Below the pieces are notes generated by a model, which was given only the letters and a program-made list of their open reading frames with translations, did not search any database and had not been told where the DNA came from. 64,000 nt of DNA from Colletes latitarsis (lineage: Eukaryota; Arthropoda; Insecta; Hymenoptera; Colletidae), in contig NC_135134.1 in the NCBI RefSeq assembly GCF_051014445.1, positions 24,431,672 to 24,495,671 of the forward strand, read 5' to 3'. Both the position numbers and the translations under genes were made by a program. Positions 1 through 10,242 of the stretch are shown here, in pieces; position 1 is the stretch's first letter, and the number at the start of each line of letters is the position of its first letter.

Positions 1-87
1 GGTACCACATTACCACGTGATCCAAACCAGAAAAAGCCCAGGATCTGGGCAACGAGTATGCGAAAAATGCGAAAGTATGAGCCAGAT

Positions 88-440
88 GTGGTCAAATCCT
101 AGACCTAACCCAGACCTAACATGCGTTATCATCTAAAATATTGATCGAAACCAGGTTTCATGGACTTTTTCAGTGTGATACCACATTACTACGTGATCCA
201 AACCAGAAAAAACCCAGGATCTGTTCAACAAGTATGTGAAGAATGCGATAGTATGAATCTGATGTGGGCAAATCCCAGGCCTAACCCAGACCTAACCTGC
301 GTCATTATCTAAAATATTGATCGAAACCAGGTTTAATTGACTGTTTCAGTGTGGTACCACATTACTACGTGATCCAAACCAGAAAAAACCTAGGATCTGT
401 TCAACAAGTATGTGAAGAATGCGAAAGTATGAGCCAGATG
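88..440 (+). repeat. segment repeated 12 units downstream
   Basis: About two units here, including the uncommon variant GTATGAATCTGATGTGGGC and AACCTAGGATCTG, reappear near 2200-2552. The offset between matching bases is exactly 2112 bp, or 12 units (for example 256 and 2368). Scattered substitutions separate the two copies, so this is an older duplication than those at 30-44 kb. Confidence 0.7.
350..361. other. 12-bp perfect palindrome TGTGGTACCACA
   Basis: TGTGGTACCACA equals its own reverse complement and contains a KpnI recognition sequence. It recurs at the same place in a large share of units; other units break it in one arm (TGTGATACCACA, AATGGTACCACA, TGTAGTACCACA). It could be a dimer-binding site or a small cruciform; nothing in the sequence decides between these. 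Confidence 0.85.
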
Positions 441-528
441 AGGGCAAATCACAGACCAATCCCAGACCCAACTTGCGTTATCCCCTAAAATATTGGTCGA
501 GACCAGGGTTAGTCGACTGTTTCAGTGT
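353..528 (+). repeat. reference satellite unit (176 bp)
   Basis: This unit is a convenient reference copy, running from one GGTACC to the base before the next. Best conserved between units are the first ~25 bp (palindrome right half plus ACATTACTACGTGATCC), CAGGATCTG, and CCAGG within the AAACCAGGTTT dyad. Most variable are the 30 bp around CTGATGAGGGC (variants CAGATGATGGC, CTCATGAGGGC, CTGATGATGGCC) and the bases just before GGTACC (GTGTG, GAATG, GTGTA, GTGCG). These variants define the unit classes used to trace the higher-order repeats. Confidence 0.95.
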
Positions 529-736
529 GGTACCACTATACTACGTGATCCAAACCAGCAATAACCCAGGATCTGTTCAACAAGTATGTGAAGAATGCGA
601 AAGTATGGGTCTGATGGGGGCAAATCCCAGGCGTAACCTAGACCGAGCATGAGTTATCCTCTAAAATATTGATCGAAACCAGATTTAATGGGCTGTTTCA
701 GTGTGGTACCACATTACTACGAGATCCAGACCAGTG

Positions 737-1264
737 AAAGCCCAGGATCTGGCCAACAAGTATGTGAGAAATGCGAAGATATGGGCCTGATGAGGGCAGA
801 TCCGACACCTATCCCAGACCTAACTTGCGTTATCCTCTAAAATATTGGTCGAGACCAGGGTTAGTCGACTGTTTCAGTGTGGTACCACTTTACTACGTGA
901 TCCAAACCAGCAATAACCCAGGATCTGTTCAACAAGTATGTGAAGAATGCGAAAGTATGGGTCTGATGTGGGCAAATCCCAGGCCTATCCCAGACCTAAC
1001 TTGCGTTATCCCCTAAAATATTGGTCGAGACCAGGGTTAGTCGACTGTTTCAGTGTGGTGCCACATTACAACGTGATCCAAACCAGAAATAACCCAGGAT
1101 CTGTTGAACAAGTATGTGAAGAATGCGATAGTATGAGTCTGATGAGGGCAAATCCCAGGCCTAAACTAGACCTAAAATGCGTTATCATCTAGAATATTGA
1201 TCGAAACCAGGTTTAATCGACTGATTCAGTGTGGTACCACATTACCACGTGATCCAAACGAGAA
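737..1264 (+). repeat. 3-unit tandem duplication, copy 1 (528 bp)
   Basis: It begins at AAAGCCCAGGATCTGG and holds units with GGGCCTGATGAGGGCAGATCC, the GGTCGAGACCAGGGTTAGTC variant and GTTGAACAAG. The same order recurs 528 bp (3 x 176) later. Copies differ at several sites, for example CTGATGTGGGC here against CTGATGAGGGC, and GCCACATTACAACG against GCCACTTTACTACG. Confidence 0.85.
1201..1220. other. dyad TCGAAACCAGGTTTAATCGA
   Basis: AAACC-A-GGTTT is an 11-bp inverted repeat with a one-base centre, bordered by TCG and TCGA, so symmetry extends over the 20 bp with a small offset. The central CCAGG is kept in nearly all units while the arms vary (GAGACCAGGGTTAGTC, GTGACCAGGTTTAATC, GTATCCAGGTTTAATT). 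It lies about 15-20 bp before the TGTGGTACCACA palindrome of the next unit, so the two dyads form a compact block of about 45 bp. Function is unknown. Confidence 0.75.
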
Positions 1265-1792
1265 AAAGCCCAGGATCTGGCCAACAAGTATGTGAGAAAT
1301 GCGAAGATATGGGCCTGATGAGGGCAGATCCGACACCTATCCCAGACCTAACTTGCGTTATCCTCTAAAATATTGGTCGAGACCAGGGTTAGTCGACTGT
1401 TTCAGTGTGGTACCACTTTACTACGTGATCCAAACCAGCAATAACCCAGGATCTGTCCAACAAGTATGTGAAGAATGCGAAAGTATGGGTCTGATGAGGG
1501 CAAATCCCAGGCCTATCCCAGACCTAACTTGCGTTATCCCCTAACATATTGGTCGAGACCAGGGTTAGTCGACTGTTTCAGTGTGGTGCCACTTTACTAC
1601 GTGATCCAAACCAGAAATAACCCAGGATCTGTTGAACAAGTATGTGAAGAATGCGATAGTATGAGTCTGATGAGGGCAAATCCCAGGCCTAAACTAGACC
1701 TAACATGCGTTATCATCTAGAATATTGATCGAAACCAGGTTTAATCGACTGATTCATTGTGGTACCACATTACCACGTGATCCAAACGAGAA
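1265..1792 (+). repeat. 3-unit tandem duplication, copy 2 (528 bp)
   Basis: It is directly adjacent to copy 1, at an offset of exactly 528 bp. A third start (AAAGCCCAGGATCTGGCCAAC at 1793) diverges at once into a CGAGTATGCGAAAAATGC unit, so the tandem run stops after two copies. Confidence 0.85.
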
Positions 1793-2199
1793 AAAGCCCA
1801 GGATCTGGCCAACGAGTATGCGAAAAATGCAAAAGTATGAACCAGATGATGGCAAATCCCAGACCTATCCCAGACCCAACTTGCGTTATCCTCTAAAATA
1901 GTGGTCGAGACCAGGGTTAGTCCACTGTTTCAGTGTGGTACCACTATACTACGTGATCCAAACCAGAAATAACCCAGGATCTGTTGAACAAGTATGTGAA
2001 GAATGCGATAGTATGGGTCTGATGGGGGCAAATCCCAAGCCTAACCTAGACCGAGCATTAGTTTTCCTCTAAACTATTGATCGAAACCAGGTTTAATGTA
2101 CTGTTTTAGTGTGGTACCACATTACTACATGATCCAAGCCAGGAAAAACCCAGGATCTGTTCAACAAGTATGTGAAGAATGCGGAAGTATGAGACAGAT

Positions 2200-2552
2200 G
2201 GTGGCAAATCCTAGACCTAACCCAGACCAAACATGCGTTATCATCTAAAATATTGATCGAACCCAGGTTTCATGGACTGTTTCAGTGTGATACCACATTA
2301 CTAGGTGATCCAAACCAGAACAAACCCAGGATCTGTTCAACAAGTATGTGAAGAATGCGATAGTATGAATCTGATGTGGGCAAATCCCAGGCCTAACCCA
2401 GACCTAACCTGCGTCATTATCTAAAATATTGATCGAAACCAGGTTTAATTGACTGTTTCAGTGTGGTACCACATTACTACGTGATCCAAACCAGAAAAAA
2501 CCTAGGATCTGTTCAACAAGTATGTGAAGAATGCGAAAGTATGAGCCAGATG
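2200..2552 (+). repeat. second copy of the 88-440 segment
   Basis: It matches 88-440 at an offset of 2112 bp, sharing the GTATGAATCTGATGTGGGC and CCTGCGTCATTATC variants. Differences include TACTAGGTGATCC and CAGAACAAACCC here against TACTACGTGATCC and CAGAAAAAACCC in the first copy. Confidence 0.7.
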
Positions 2553-3169
2553 AGGTCAAATCCTAGACCTAACCTAGACATAACATGAGTTATCCTCTAA
2601 AATATTGATCGAGCCCAGGATTAATCGACTGTTTCAGTGTGGTACCACATTACTACGTGATCCAAACAGGAAAAAAACCCAGGATCTGTTCAACAAGTAT
2701 GAGAAATATGCGAAAGTTTGAGTCTGATGAGGGCAAATTCCAGGCCTAACCTAGAACTAACATGCGTTATCCGCTAAAATGTTGATCGTGACCAGGTTTA
2801 ATCGACTGTTTCTGTGTGGTACCACATTACTACCTGATCCAAACCAGAGATAACCCAGGATCTGTTCAACAAGTATGTGAAGAATGCGAAAGTATGGGTC
2901 TGATGAGGGCAAATCCCAGGCCTAACGTAGTCCTAACATGAGTTATCCTCTAAAATATTGATCGAAACCAGGTTTAATGGACTGTTTCAGTGTAGTACCA
3001 CATTACTACGTGATCCAGACCAGTGAAAGCCCAGGATCAGGCCAACGAGTATGTGAGAAATGCGAAGGTGTGAGCCTGATGAGGGCAGATCCAACACCTA
3101 ACCCAGACCTAACTTGCGTTATCCTCTAAAATATTGATCGAGCCCAGGATTAATCGACTGTTTCAGTGT

Positions 3170-4040
3170 GGTACCACATTACTACATGATCCAAACCAGA
3201 AATAACCCAGGATCTGGCCAACAAGTATGTGAGAAATGCGAAGGTATGGGCCTGATGGGGGCAGATCCCACACCTATCCCAGACCAAACTTGCGTTATCC
3301 TCTAAAATATTGATTGAGACCAGGATTAGTCGACTGTTTCAGTGTGGTACCACATTACTACGTGATCCAAACCAGAAAAAGCCAGGGATCAGGCAAACAA
3401 GTATGAGAAATATGCGAAAGTATGAGCCTCATGAGGGCACATCCCAGACCTAACCCAGACCTAACATGCGATATCCTTTAAAATATTGACCGAGACTAGG
3501 TTTCATGGACTGTTTCCGTGTGGCACCACATTACTACGTGATCCAAACCAGAAAAAGCCCAGAATCTGGCCATCAAGTATGAGAAATTTGCGGAAGTACG
3601 AGCCTGACGAGAGCAAATCCCCAGACCAAACCTAGACCTAACATGCGTTATCCTCTAAAATATTGTTCGAGACCAGGATTAATCGACTGTTTCAGTGTGG
3701 TACCACTTTACTACGTGATCCAAACCAGATATTACCCAGGATCTGTTCAACAAGTATCTGAAGAATGCGAAAGTATGTGTCTGTTGAGGGCAAATCCTAG
3801 ACCTAACCCAGACCTAACATGCGTTATCATCAAAAATATTGATCGAAACCAGGTTTAATCGACAGTTTCAGAGTGGTACCACATTACTACGTGATCCAAT
3901 CCAGTAAAATCCAAGGATCTGCCCAACAAGCATGAGAAATATGCGAAAGTTTGAGTCTGATGAGGGCAAATCCCAGGCCTAACCTAGACCATAACATGCG
4001 TTATCCTCTAAAGTATTGATCGAAACCAGGTTTCGTGGAC
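3170..4040 (+). repeat. block shared with ~59.1-59.8 kb and ~63.3-64.0 kb
   Basis: Rare variants occur here in the same order as near 59092-59784 and 63300-64000: CTACATGATCC, GGGGGCAGATCCCACACC, GATTGAGACCAGGATTAG, AAGCCAGGGATCAGGC, GAGAGCAAATCCCCAGACC, TATTGTTCGAGACCAGG, CCAGATATTACCCAGG and CCAGTAAAATCCAAGG. The right-hand copies lack one unit present here: the offset is 55922 bp before that point and 55746 after it, a difference of 176. Confidence 0.8.
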
Positions 4041-4430
4041 TGTTTCAGTGTGGTACCACAGTACTACGTGATCCAAACCAGAAAAAACCCAGGATCTGTT
4101 CAACAAGTATGAGAAATATGCGAAAGTACGAGTCTCATGAGGGCAAATACCAGGCCTGACCTAGACCTAACATGGTGTAACGTCTAAAATATTGGTCGTA
4201 TCCAGGTTTAATTAACTGTTTCAGTGTGGTACCATTACTACGTGATCCAATCCAGAAAAAACCCAGGATCAGTTCAACAAGTATGTGAAGAATGCGAAAG
4301 TATGGGTCTGATGATGGCCAATCCCAGGCCTAACCTAGACCTAACATGAGTTATCCTCTAAAATATTGATCGAAACCAGGTTTAATGGACTGTTTCAGTG
4401 TAGTACCACATTACTACGTGATCCAGACCA

Positions 4431-7423
4431 GTGAAAGTCCAGGATCTGGCCAACGAGTATGTGAGAAATGCGAAGGTATGAGCCTGATGAGGGCAGATCC
4501 AACACCTAGGCCAGACCTAACTTGCGTTATCCTCTAAAATATTGATCGAGATCAGGATTAATCGACTGTTTCAGTGTGGTAGCACTTTACTACGTGATCC
4601 AAACCTGAAAAAGGCCCAGGATCTGGCCAACAAGTATGAGAAATATGCGAAAGTATGAGCCTGATGAGGGAAAATCCTGGACCTAACCCATACCTAACAT
4701 GCGTTATCCTCTAAAATATTGATCGAGACCAGATATAATTGACTGTTTCAGTGTGGTACCACATTACTACAAGGTCCAAACCAGAAATAACCCAGGATCT
4801 GTTCAACAAGTATATGAAGAATGCGATATTATGAGTCTGATGAGGGCAAATCCTAAGCCTAACCTAGACCTAGCCTGCGTCATCCACTAAAATATTGATC
4901 GAAACCAGATTTAATGGGCTGTTTCAGTGTGGTACCACATTACTACGAGATCCAGACCAGTGAAAGCCCAGGATCTGGCCAACAAGTATGTGAGAAATGC
5001 GAAGATATGGGCCTGATGAGGGCAGATCCGACACCTATCCCAGACCTAACTTGCGTTATCCTCTAAAATATTGATCGAGTCCAGGATTAATCGACTGTTT
5101 CAGTGTGGTACCACATTACTACCCGATCCAAACCAGAAAAAACCTAGGATCTGTTCAACAAGTATGTGAAGAATGCGAAAGTATGAGCCATATGAGGGCA
5201 AATCCCAGACCTATCCCAGACCCAACTTGCGTTATCCTCTAAAATATTGGTCGAGACCAGGGTTAGTCGACTGTTTCAGTGTGGTACCACTTTACTACGT
5301 GATCCAAACCAGCAATAAACCAGGATCTGTTCAACAAGTATGTGAAGAATGCGAAAGTATGGGTCTGATGAGGGCAAATCCCAGGCCTATCCCAGACCTA
5401 ACTTGCGTTATCCCCTAAAATATTGGTCGAGACCAGGGTTAGTCGACTGTTTCAGTGTGGTACCACATTACTACGTGATCCAAACCAGGAAAAACCCAGG
5501 ATCTGTTCAACAAGTATGTGAAGAATGCGATAGTATGAGACAGATGGTGGCAAATCCTAGACCTAACCCAGACCAAACATGCGTCATTATCTAAAATATT
5601 GATCGAAACCAGGTTTAATTGACTGTTTCAGTGTGGTACCACATTACTACGTGATCCAAACCAGAAAAAACTCAGGATCTGTTCAACGAGTATGCGAAAA
5701 ATGCGAAAGTATGAGCCAGATGAGGTCAAATCCTAGACCTAACCCAGACCTACCATGCGTTACCCTCAAAAATATTGATCGAAACCAGGTTTAATCGACT
5801 GTTTCAGTGTGGTACCACATTACTACGTGATCTAAACAGGAAAAAAACCCAGGATCTGTTCAACAAGTATGTGAAGAATGCGAAAGTATGAGGCTGATGA
5901 GGGCAAATCCCAGGTCTAACCTAGACCTAACCTGCGTTATCATCTAAAATATTGATCGCAACCTGGTTTCATTGACTGTTTCAGTGTGGTACCACATTAC
6001 TACGTGATCCAAACCAGAAAAAACCCAGCATCTGTTCAACAAGTATGAGAAATATGCGAAAGTACGAGTCTCATGAGGGCAAATACCAGGCCTAACCTAG
6101 ACCTATCATGGTGTAACGTCTAAAATATTGGTCGTATCAAGGTTTAATTAACTGTTTCAGTGTGGAACCACATTAATACGTGATCCGATCCAGAAAAATC
6201 CAAGGATTTGCCCAACAAGTATGAGAAATATGCGAAAGTTTGAGTCTGATGAGGGCAAATTCCAGGCCTAACCTTGAACTAACATGCGTTATCCGCTAAA
6301 ATGTTGATCGTGACCAGGTTTAATCGACTGTTTCTGTGTGGTACCACATTACTACCTGATCCAAACCAGAGATAACCCAGGATCTGTTCAACAATTATGT
6401 GAAGAATGCGAATGTATGGGTCTGATGAGTGCAAATCCCAGGCCTAACGTAGTCCTAACATGAGTTATCCTCTAAAATATTGATCGAAACCAGGTTTAAT
6501 CGACTGTTTCAGAGTGGTACCACATTACTACGTGATCCAATCCAGTAAAATCCAAGGATCTGCCCAACAAGTATGAGAAATATGCGAAAGTTTGAGTCTG
6601 ATGAGGGCAAATCCGAGGCCTAACCTAGACCATAACATGCGTTATCCTCTAAAGTACTGATCGAAACCAGGTTTCGTGGACTGTTTCAGTGTGGTACCAC
6701 AGTACTACGTGATCCAAACCAGAAAAAACCCAGGATCTGTTCAACAAGTATGAGAAATATGCGAAAGTACGAGTCTCATGAGGGCAAATCCCAGGCCTGA
6801 CCTAGACCTAACATGGTGTAACGTCTAAAATATCGGTCGTATCCAGGTTTAGTTAACTGTTTCAGTGTGGTACCACATTACTACGTGATCCAATCCAGAA
6901 AAATCCAAGGATTTGCCCATCAAGTATGAGATATACGAAAGTTTAACTCTGATGAGGGCAAATCCCAGGCCTAACCTAGACCTAACATGCGTTATCCTCT
7001 AAGATATTGGTCGTATCCAGGTTTAATTGACTCTTTCAGTGTGATACCACATTACTACGGGATCCAAACCAGAAAAAACCCAGGATCAGTTCAACAAGTA
7101 TGTGAAGAATGCGAAAGTATGGGTCTGATGATGGCCAATCCCAGGCCTAACCTAGACCTAACCTGCGTTATCATCTAAAATATTGATCGAAACCAGGTTT
7201 AATTGACTCTTTCAGTGTGATACCACATTACTACGGGATCCAAACCAGAAAAAACCCAGGATCAGTTCAACAAGTATGTGAAGAATGCGAAAGTATGGGT
7301 CTGATGATGGCCAATCCCAGGCCTAACCTAGACCTAACATGAGTTATTCTCTAAAATATTGATCGAAACCAGGTTTAATGGACTGTTTCAGTGTAGTACC
7401 ACATTACTACGTGATCCAGACCA
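4431..7423 (+). repeat. 16/17-unit higher-order repeat, copy A1 (2993 bp)
   Basis: I start each copy at the GTGAAAGTCC/GTGAATGCCC marker that follows GATCCAGACCA. A1 carries the variants GATCGAGATCAGG, ACCAGATATAATT and GATCGAGTCCAGG, and near its end the GCCCATCAAGTATGAGATATAC unit followed by two tandem GGGATCCAAACC units. It is 174 bp longer than A2 and A3, about one extra unit. The copies share the order of unit classes throughout. Confidence 0.85.
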
Positions 7424-10242
7424 GTGAATGCCCAGGATCTGGCCAACGAGTATGTGAGAAATGCGAAGGTATGAGCCTGATGAGGGCAGATCCCACACCA
7501 ATCCCTGACCTAACTTGCGTTATCCTCTAAAATATTGATTGAGACCAGGATTAGTCGACTGTTTCAGTGTGGTAGCACTTTACTACGTGATCCAAACCTG
7601 AAAAAGGCCCAGGATCTGGCCAACAAGTATGAGAAATATGCGAAAGTATGAGCCTGATGAGGGAAAATCCTGGACCTAACCCATACCTAACATGCGTTAT
7701 CCTCTAAAATATTGATCGAGACCAGGTATAATTGACTGTTTCAGTGTGGTACCACATTACTACAAGATCCAAACCAGAAATAACCCAGGATCTGTTCAAC
7801 AAGTATATGAAGAATGCGATATTATGAGTCTGATGAGGGCAAATCCTAAGCCTAACCTAGACCTAGCCTGCGTCATCCACTAAAATATTGATCGAAACCA
7901 GATTTAATGGGCTGTTTCAGTGTGGTACCACATTACTACGAGATCCAGACCAGTGAAAGCCCAGGATCTGGCCAACAAGTATGTGAGAAATGCGAAGATA
8001 TGGGCCTGATGAGGGCAGATCCGACACCTATCCCAGACCTAACTTGCGTTATCCTCTAAAATATTGATCGAGACCAGGATTAATCGACTGTTTCAGTGTG
8101 GTACCACATTACTACCCGATCCAAACCAGAAAAAACCTAGGATCTGTTCAACAAGTATGTGAAGAATGCGAAAGTATGAGCCATATGAGGGCAAATCCCA
8201 GACCTATCCCAGACCCAACTTGCGTTATCCTCTAAAATATTGGTCGAGACCAGGGTTAGTCGACTGTTTCAGTGTGGTACCACTTTACTACGTGATCCAA
8301 ACCAGCAATAAACCAGGATCTGTTCAACAAGTATGTGAAGAATGCGAAAGTATGGGTCTGATGAGGGCATATCCCAGGCCTATCCCAGACCTAACTTGCG
8401 TTATCCCCTAAAATATTGGTCGAGACCAGGGTTAGTCGACTGTTTCAGTGTGGTACCACATTACTACGTGATCCAAACCAGGAAAAACCCAGGATCTGTT
8501 CAACAAGTATGTGAAGAATGCGATAGTATGAGACAGATGGTGGCAAATCCTAGACCTAACCCAGACCAAACATGCGTCATTATCTAAAATATTGATCGAA
8601 ACCAGGTTTAATTGACTGTTTCAGTGTGGTACCACATTACTACGTGATCCAAACCAGAAAAAACTCAGGCTCTGTTCAACGAGTATGCGAAAAATGCGAA
8701 AGTATGAGCCAGATGAGGTCAAATCCTAGACCTAACCCAGACCTACCATGCGTTACCCTCAAAAATATTGATCGAAACCAGGTTTAATCGACTGTTTCAG
8801 TGTGGTACCACATTACTACGTGATCCAAACAGGAAAAAAACCCAGGATCTGTTCAACAAGTATGTGAAGAATGCGAAAGTATGAGGCTGATGAGGGCAAA
8901 TCCCAGGTCTAACCTAGACCTAACCTGCGTCATCATCTAAAATATTGATCGCAACCTGGTTTCATTGACTGTTTCAGTGTGGTACCACATTACTACGTGA
9001 TCCAAACCAGAAAAAACCCAGCATCTGTTCAACAAGTATGAGAAATATGCGAAAGTACGAGTCTCATGAGGGCAAATACCAGGCCTAACCTAGACCTATC
9101 ATGGTGTAACGTCTAAAATATTGGTCGTATCAAGGTTTAATTAACTGTTTCAGTGTGGAACCACATTAATACGTGATCCGATCCAGAAAAATCCAAGGAT
9201 TTGCCCAACAAGTATGAGAAATATGCGAAAGTTTGAGTCTGATGAGGGCAAATTCCAGGCCTAACCTTGAACTAACATGCGTTATCCGCTAAAATGTTGA
9301 TCGTGACCAGGTTTAATCGACTGTTTCTGTGTGGTACCACATTACTACCTGATCCAAACCAGAGATAACCCAGGATCTGTTCAACAAGTATGTGAAGAAT
9401 GCGAATGTATGGGTCTGATGAGTGCAAATCCCAGGCCTAACGTAGTCCTAACATGAGTTATCCTCTAAAATATTGATCGAAACCAGGTTTAATCGACTGT
9501 TTCAGAGTGGTACCACATTACTACGTGATCCAATCCAGTAAAATCCAAGGATCTGCCCAACAAGTATGAGAAATATGCGAAAGTTTGAGTCTGATGAGGG
9601 CAAATCCCAGGCCTAACCTAGACCATAACATGCGTTATCCTCTAAAGTACTGATCGAAACCAGGTTTCGTGGACTGTTTCAGTGTGGTACCACAGTACTA
9701 CGTGATCCAAACCAGAAAAAACCCAGGATCTGTTCAACAAGTATGAGAAATATGCGAAAGTACGAGTCTCATGAGGGCAAATCCCAGGCCTGACCTAGAC
9801 CTAACATGGTGTAACGTCTAAAATATTGGTCGTATCCAGGTTTAGTTAACTGTTTCAGTGTGGTACCACATTACTACGTGATCCAATCCAGAAAAATCCA
9901 AGGATTTGCCCAACAAGTATGAGAAATATACGAAAGTTTAAGTCTGATGAGGGCAAATGCCAGGCCTAACCTAGACCTAACATGCGTTATCCTCTAAAAT
10001 ATTGGTCGTATCCAGGTTTGATTGACTCTTTCAGTGTGATACCACATTACTACGTGATCCAAACCAGAAAAAACCCAGGATCAGTTCAACAAGTATGTGA
10101 AGAATGCGAAAGTATGGGTCTGATGATGGCCAATCCCAGGCCTAACCTAGACCTAACATGAGTTATCCTCTAAAATATTGATCGAAACCAGGTTTAATGG
10201 ACTGTTTCAGTGTAGTACCACATTACTACGTGATCCAGACCA
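7424..10242 (+). repeat. 16/17-unit higher-order repeat, copy A2 (2819 bp)
   Basis: It follows A1 without a gap and starts with the GTGAATGCCC form of the marker. Its diagnostic forms are GATTGAGACCAGGATTAGTC, ACCAGGTATAATT and GATCGAGACCAGGATTAATC where A1 and A3 have others. Near its end it has a single late unit with GTGATCC instead of the two GGGATCC units of A1. Confidence 0.85.

Larger units (their letters stand above)
1793..4430 (+). repeat. mixed satellite units, no local higher-order period
   Basis: About 15 units of several classes. Apart from the 2200-2552 segment (matching 88-440) and the 3170-4040 block (matching 59.1-59.8 kb), I see no tandem block repeat inside it. Nothing but satellite is present. 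Confidence 0.85.

Noticed and set aside
1..60. E-box CACGTG as a regulatory site
   Set aside because: CACGTG appears only where a unit has TTACCACGTGATCC in place of the common TTACTACGTGATCC, so it is a scattered single-base variant rather than a kept element.
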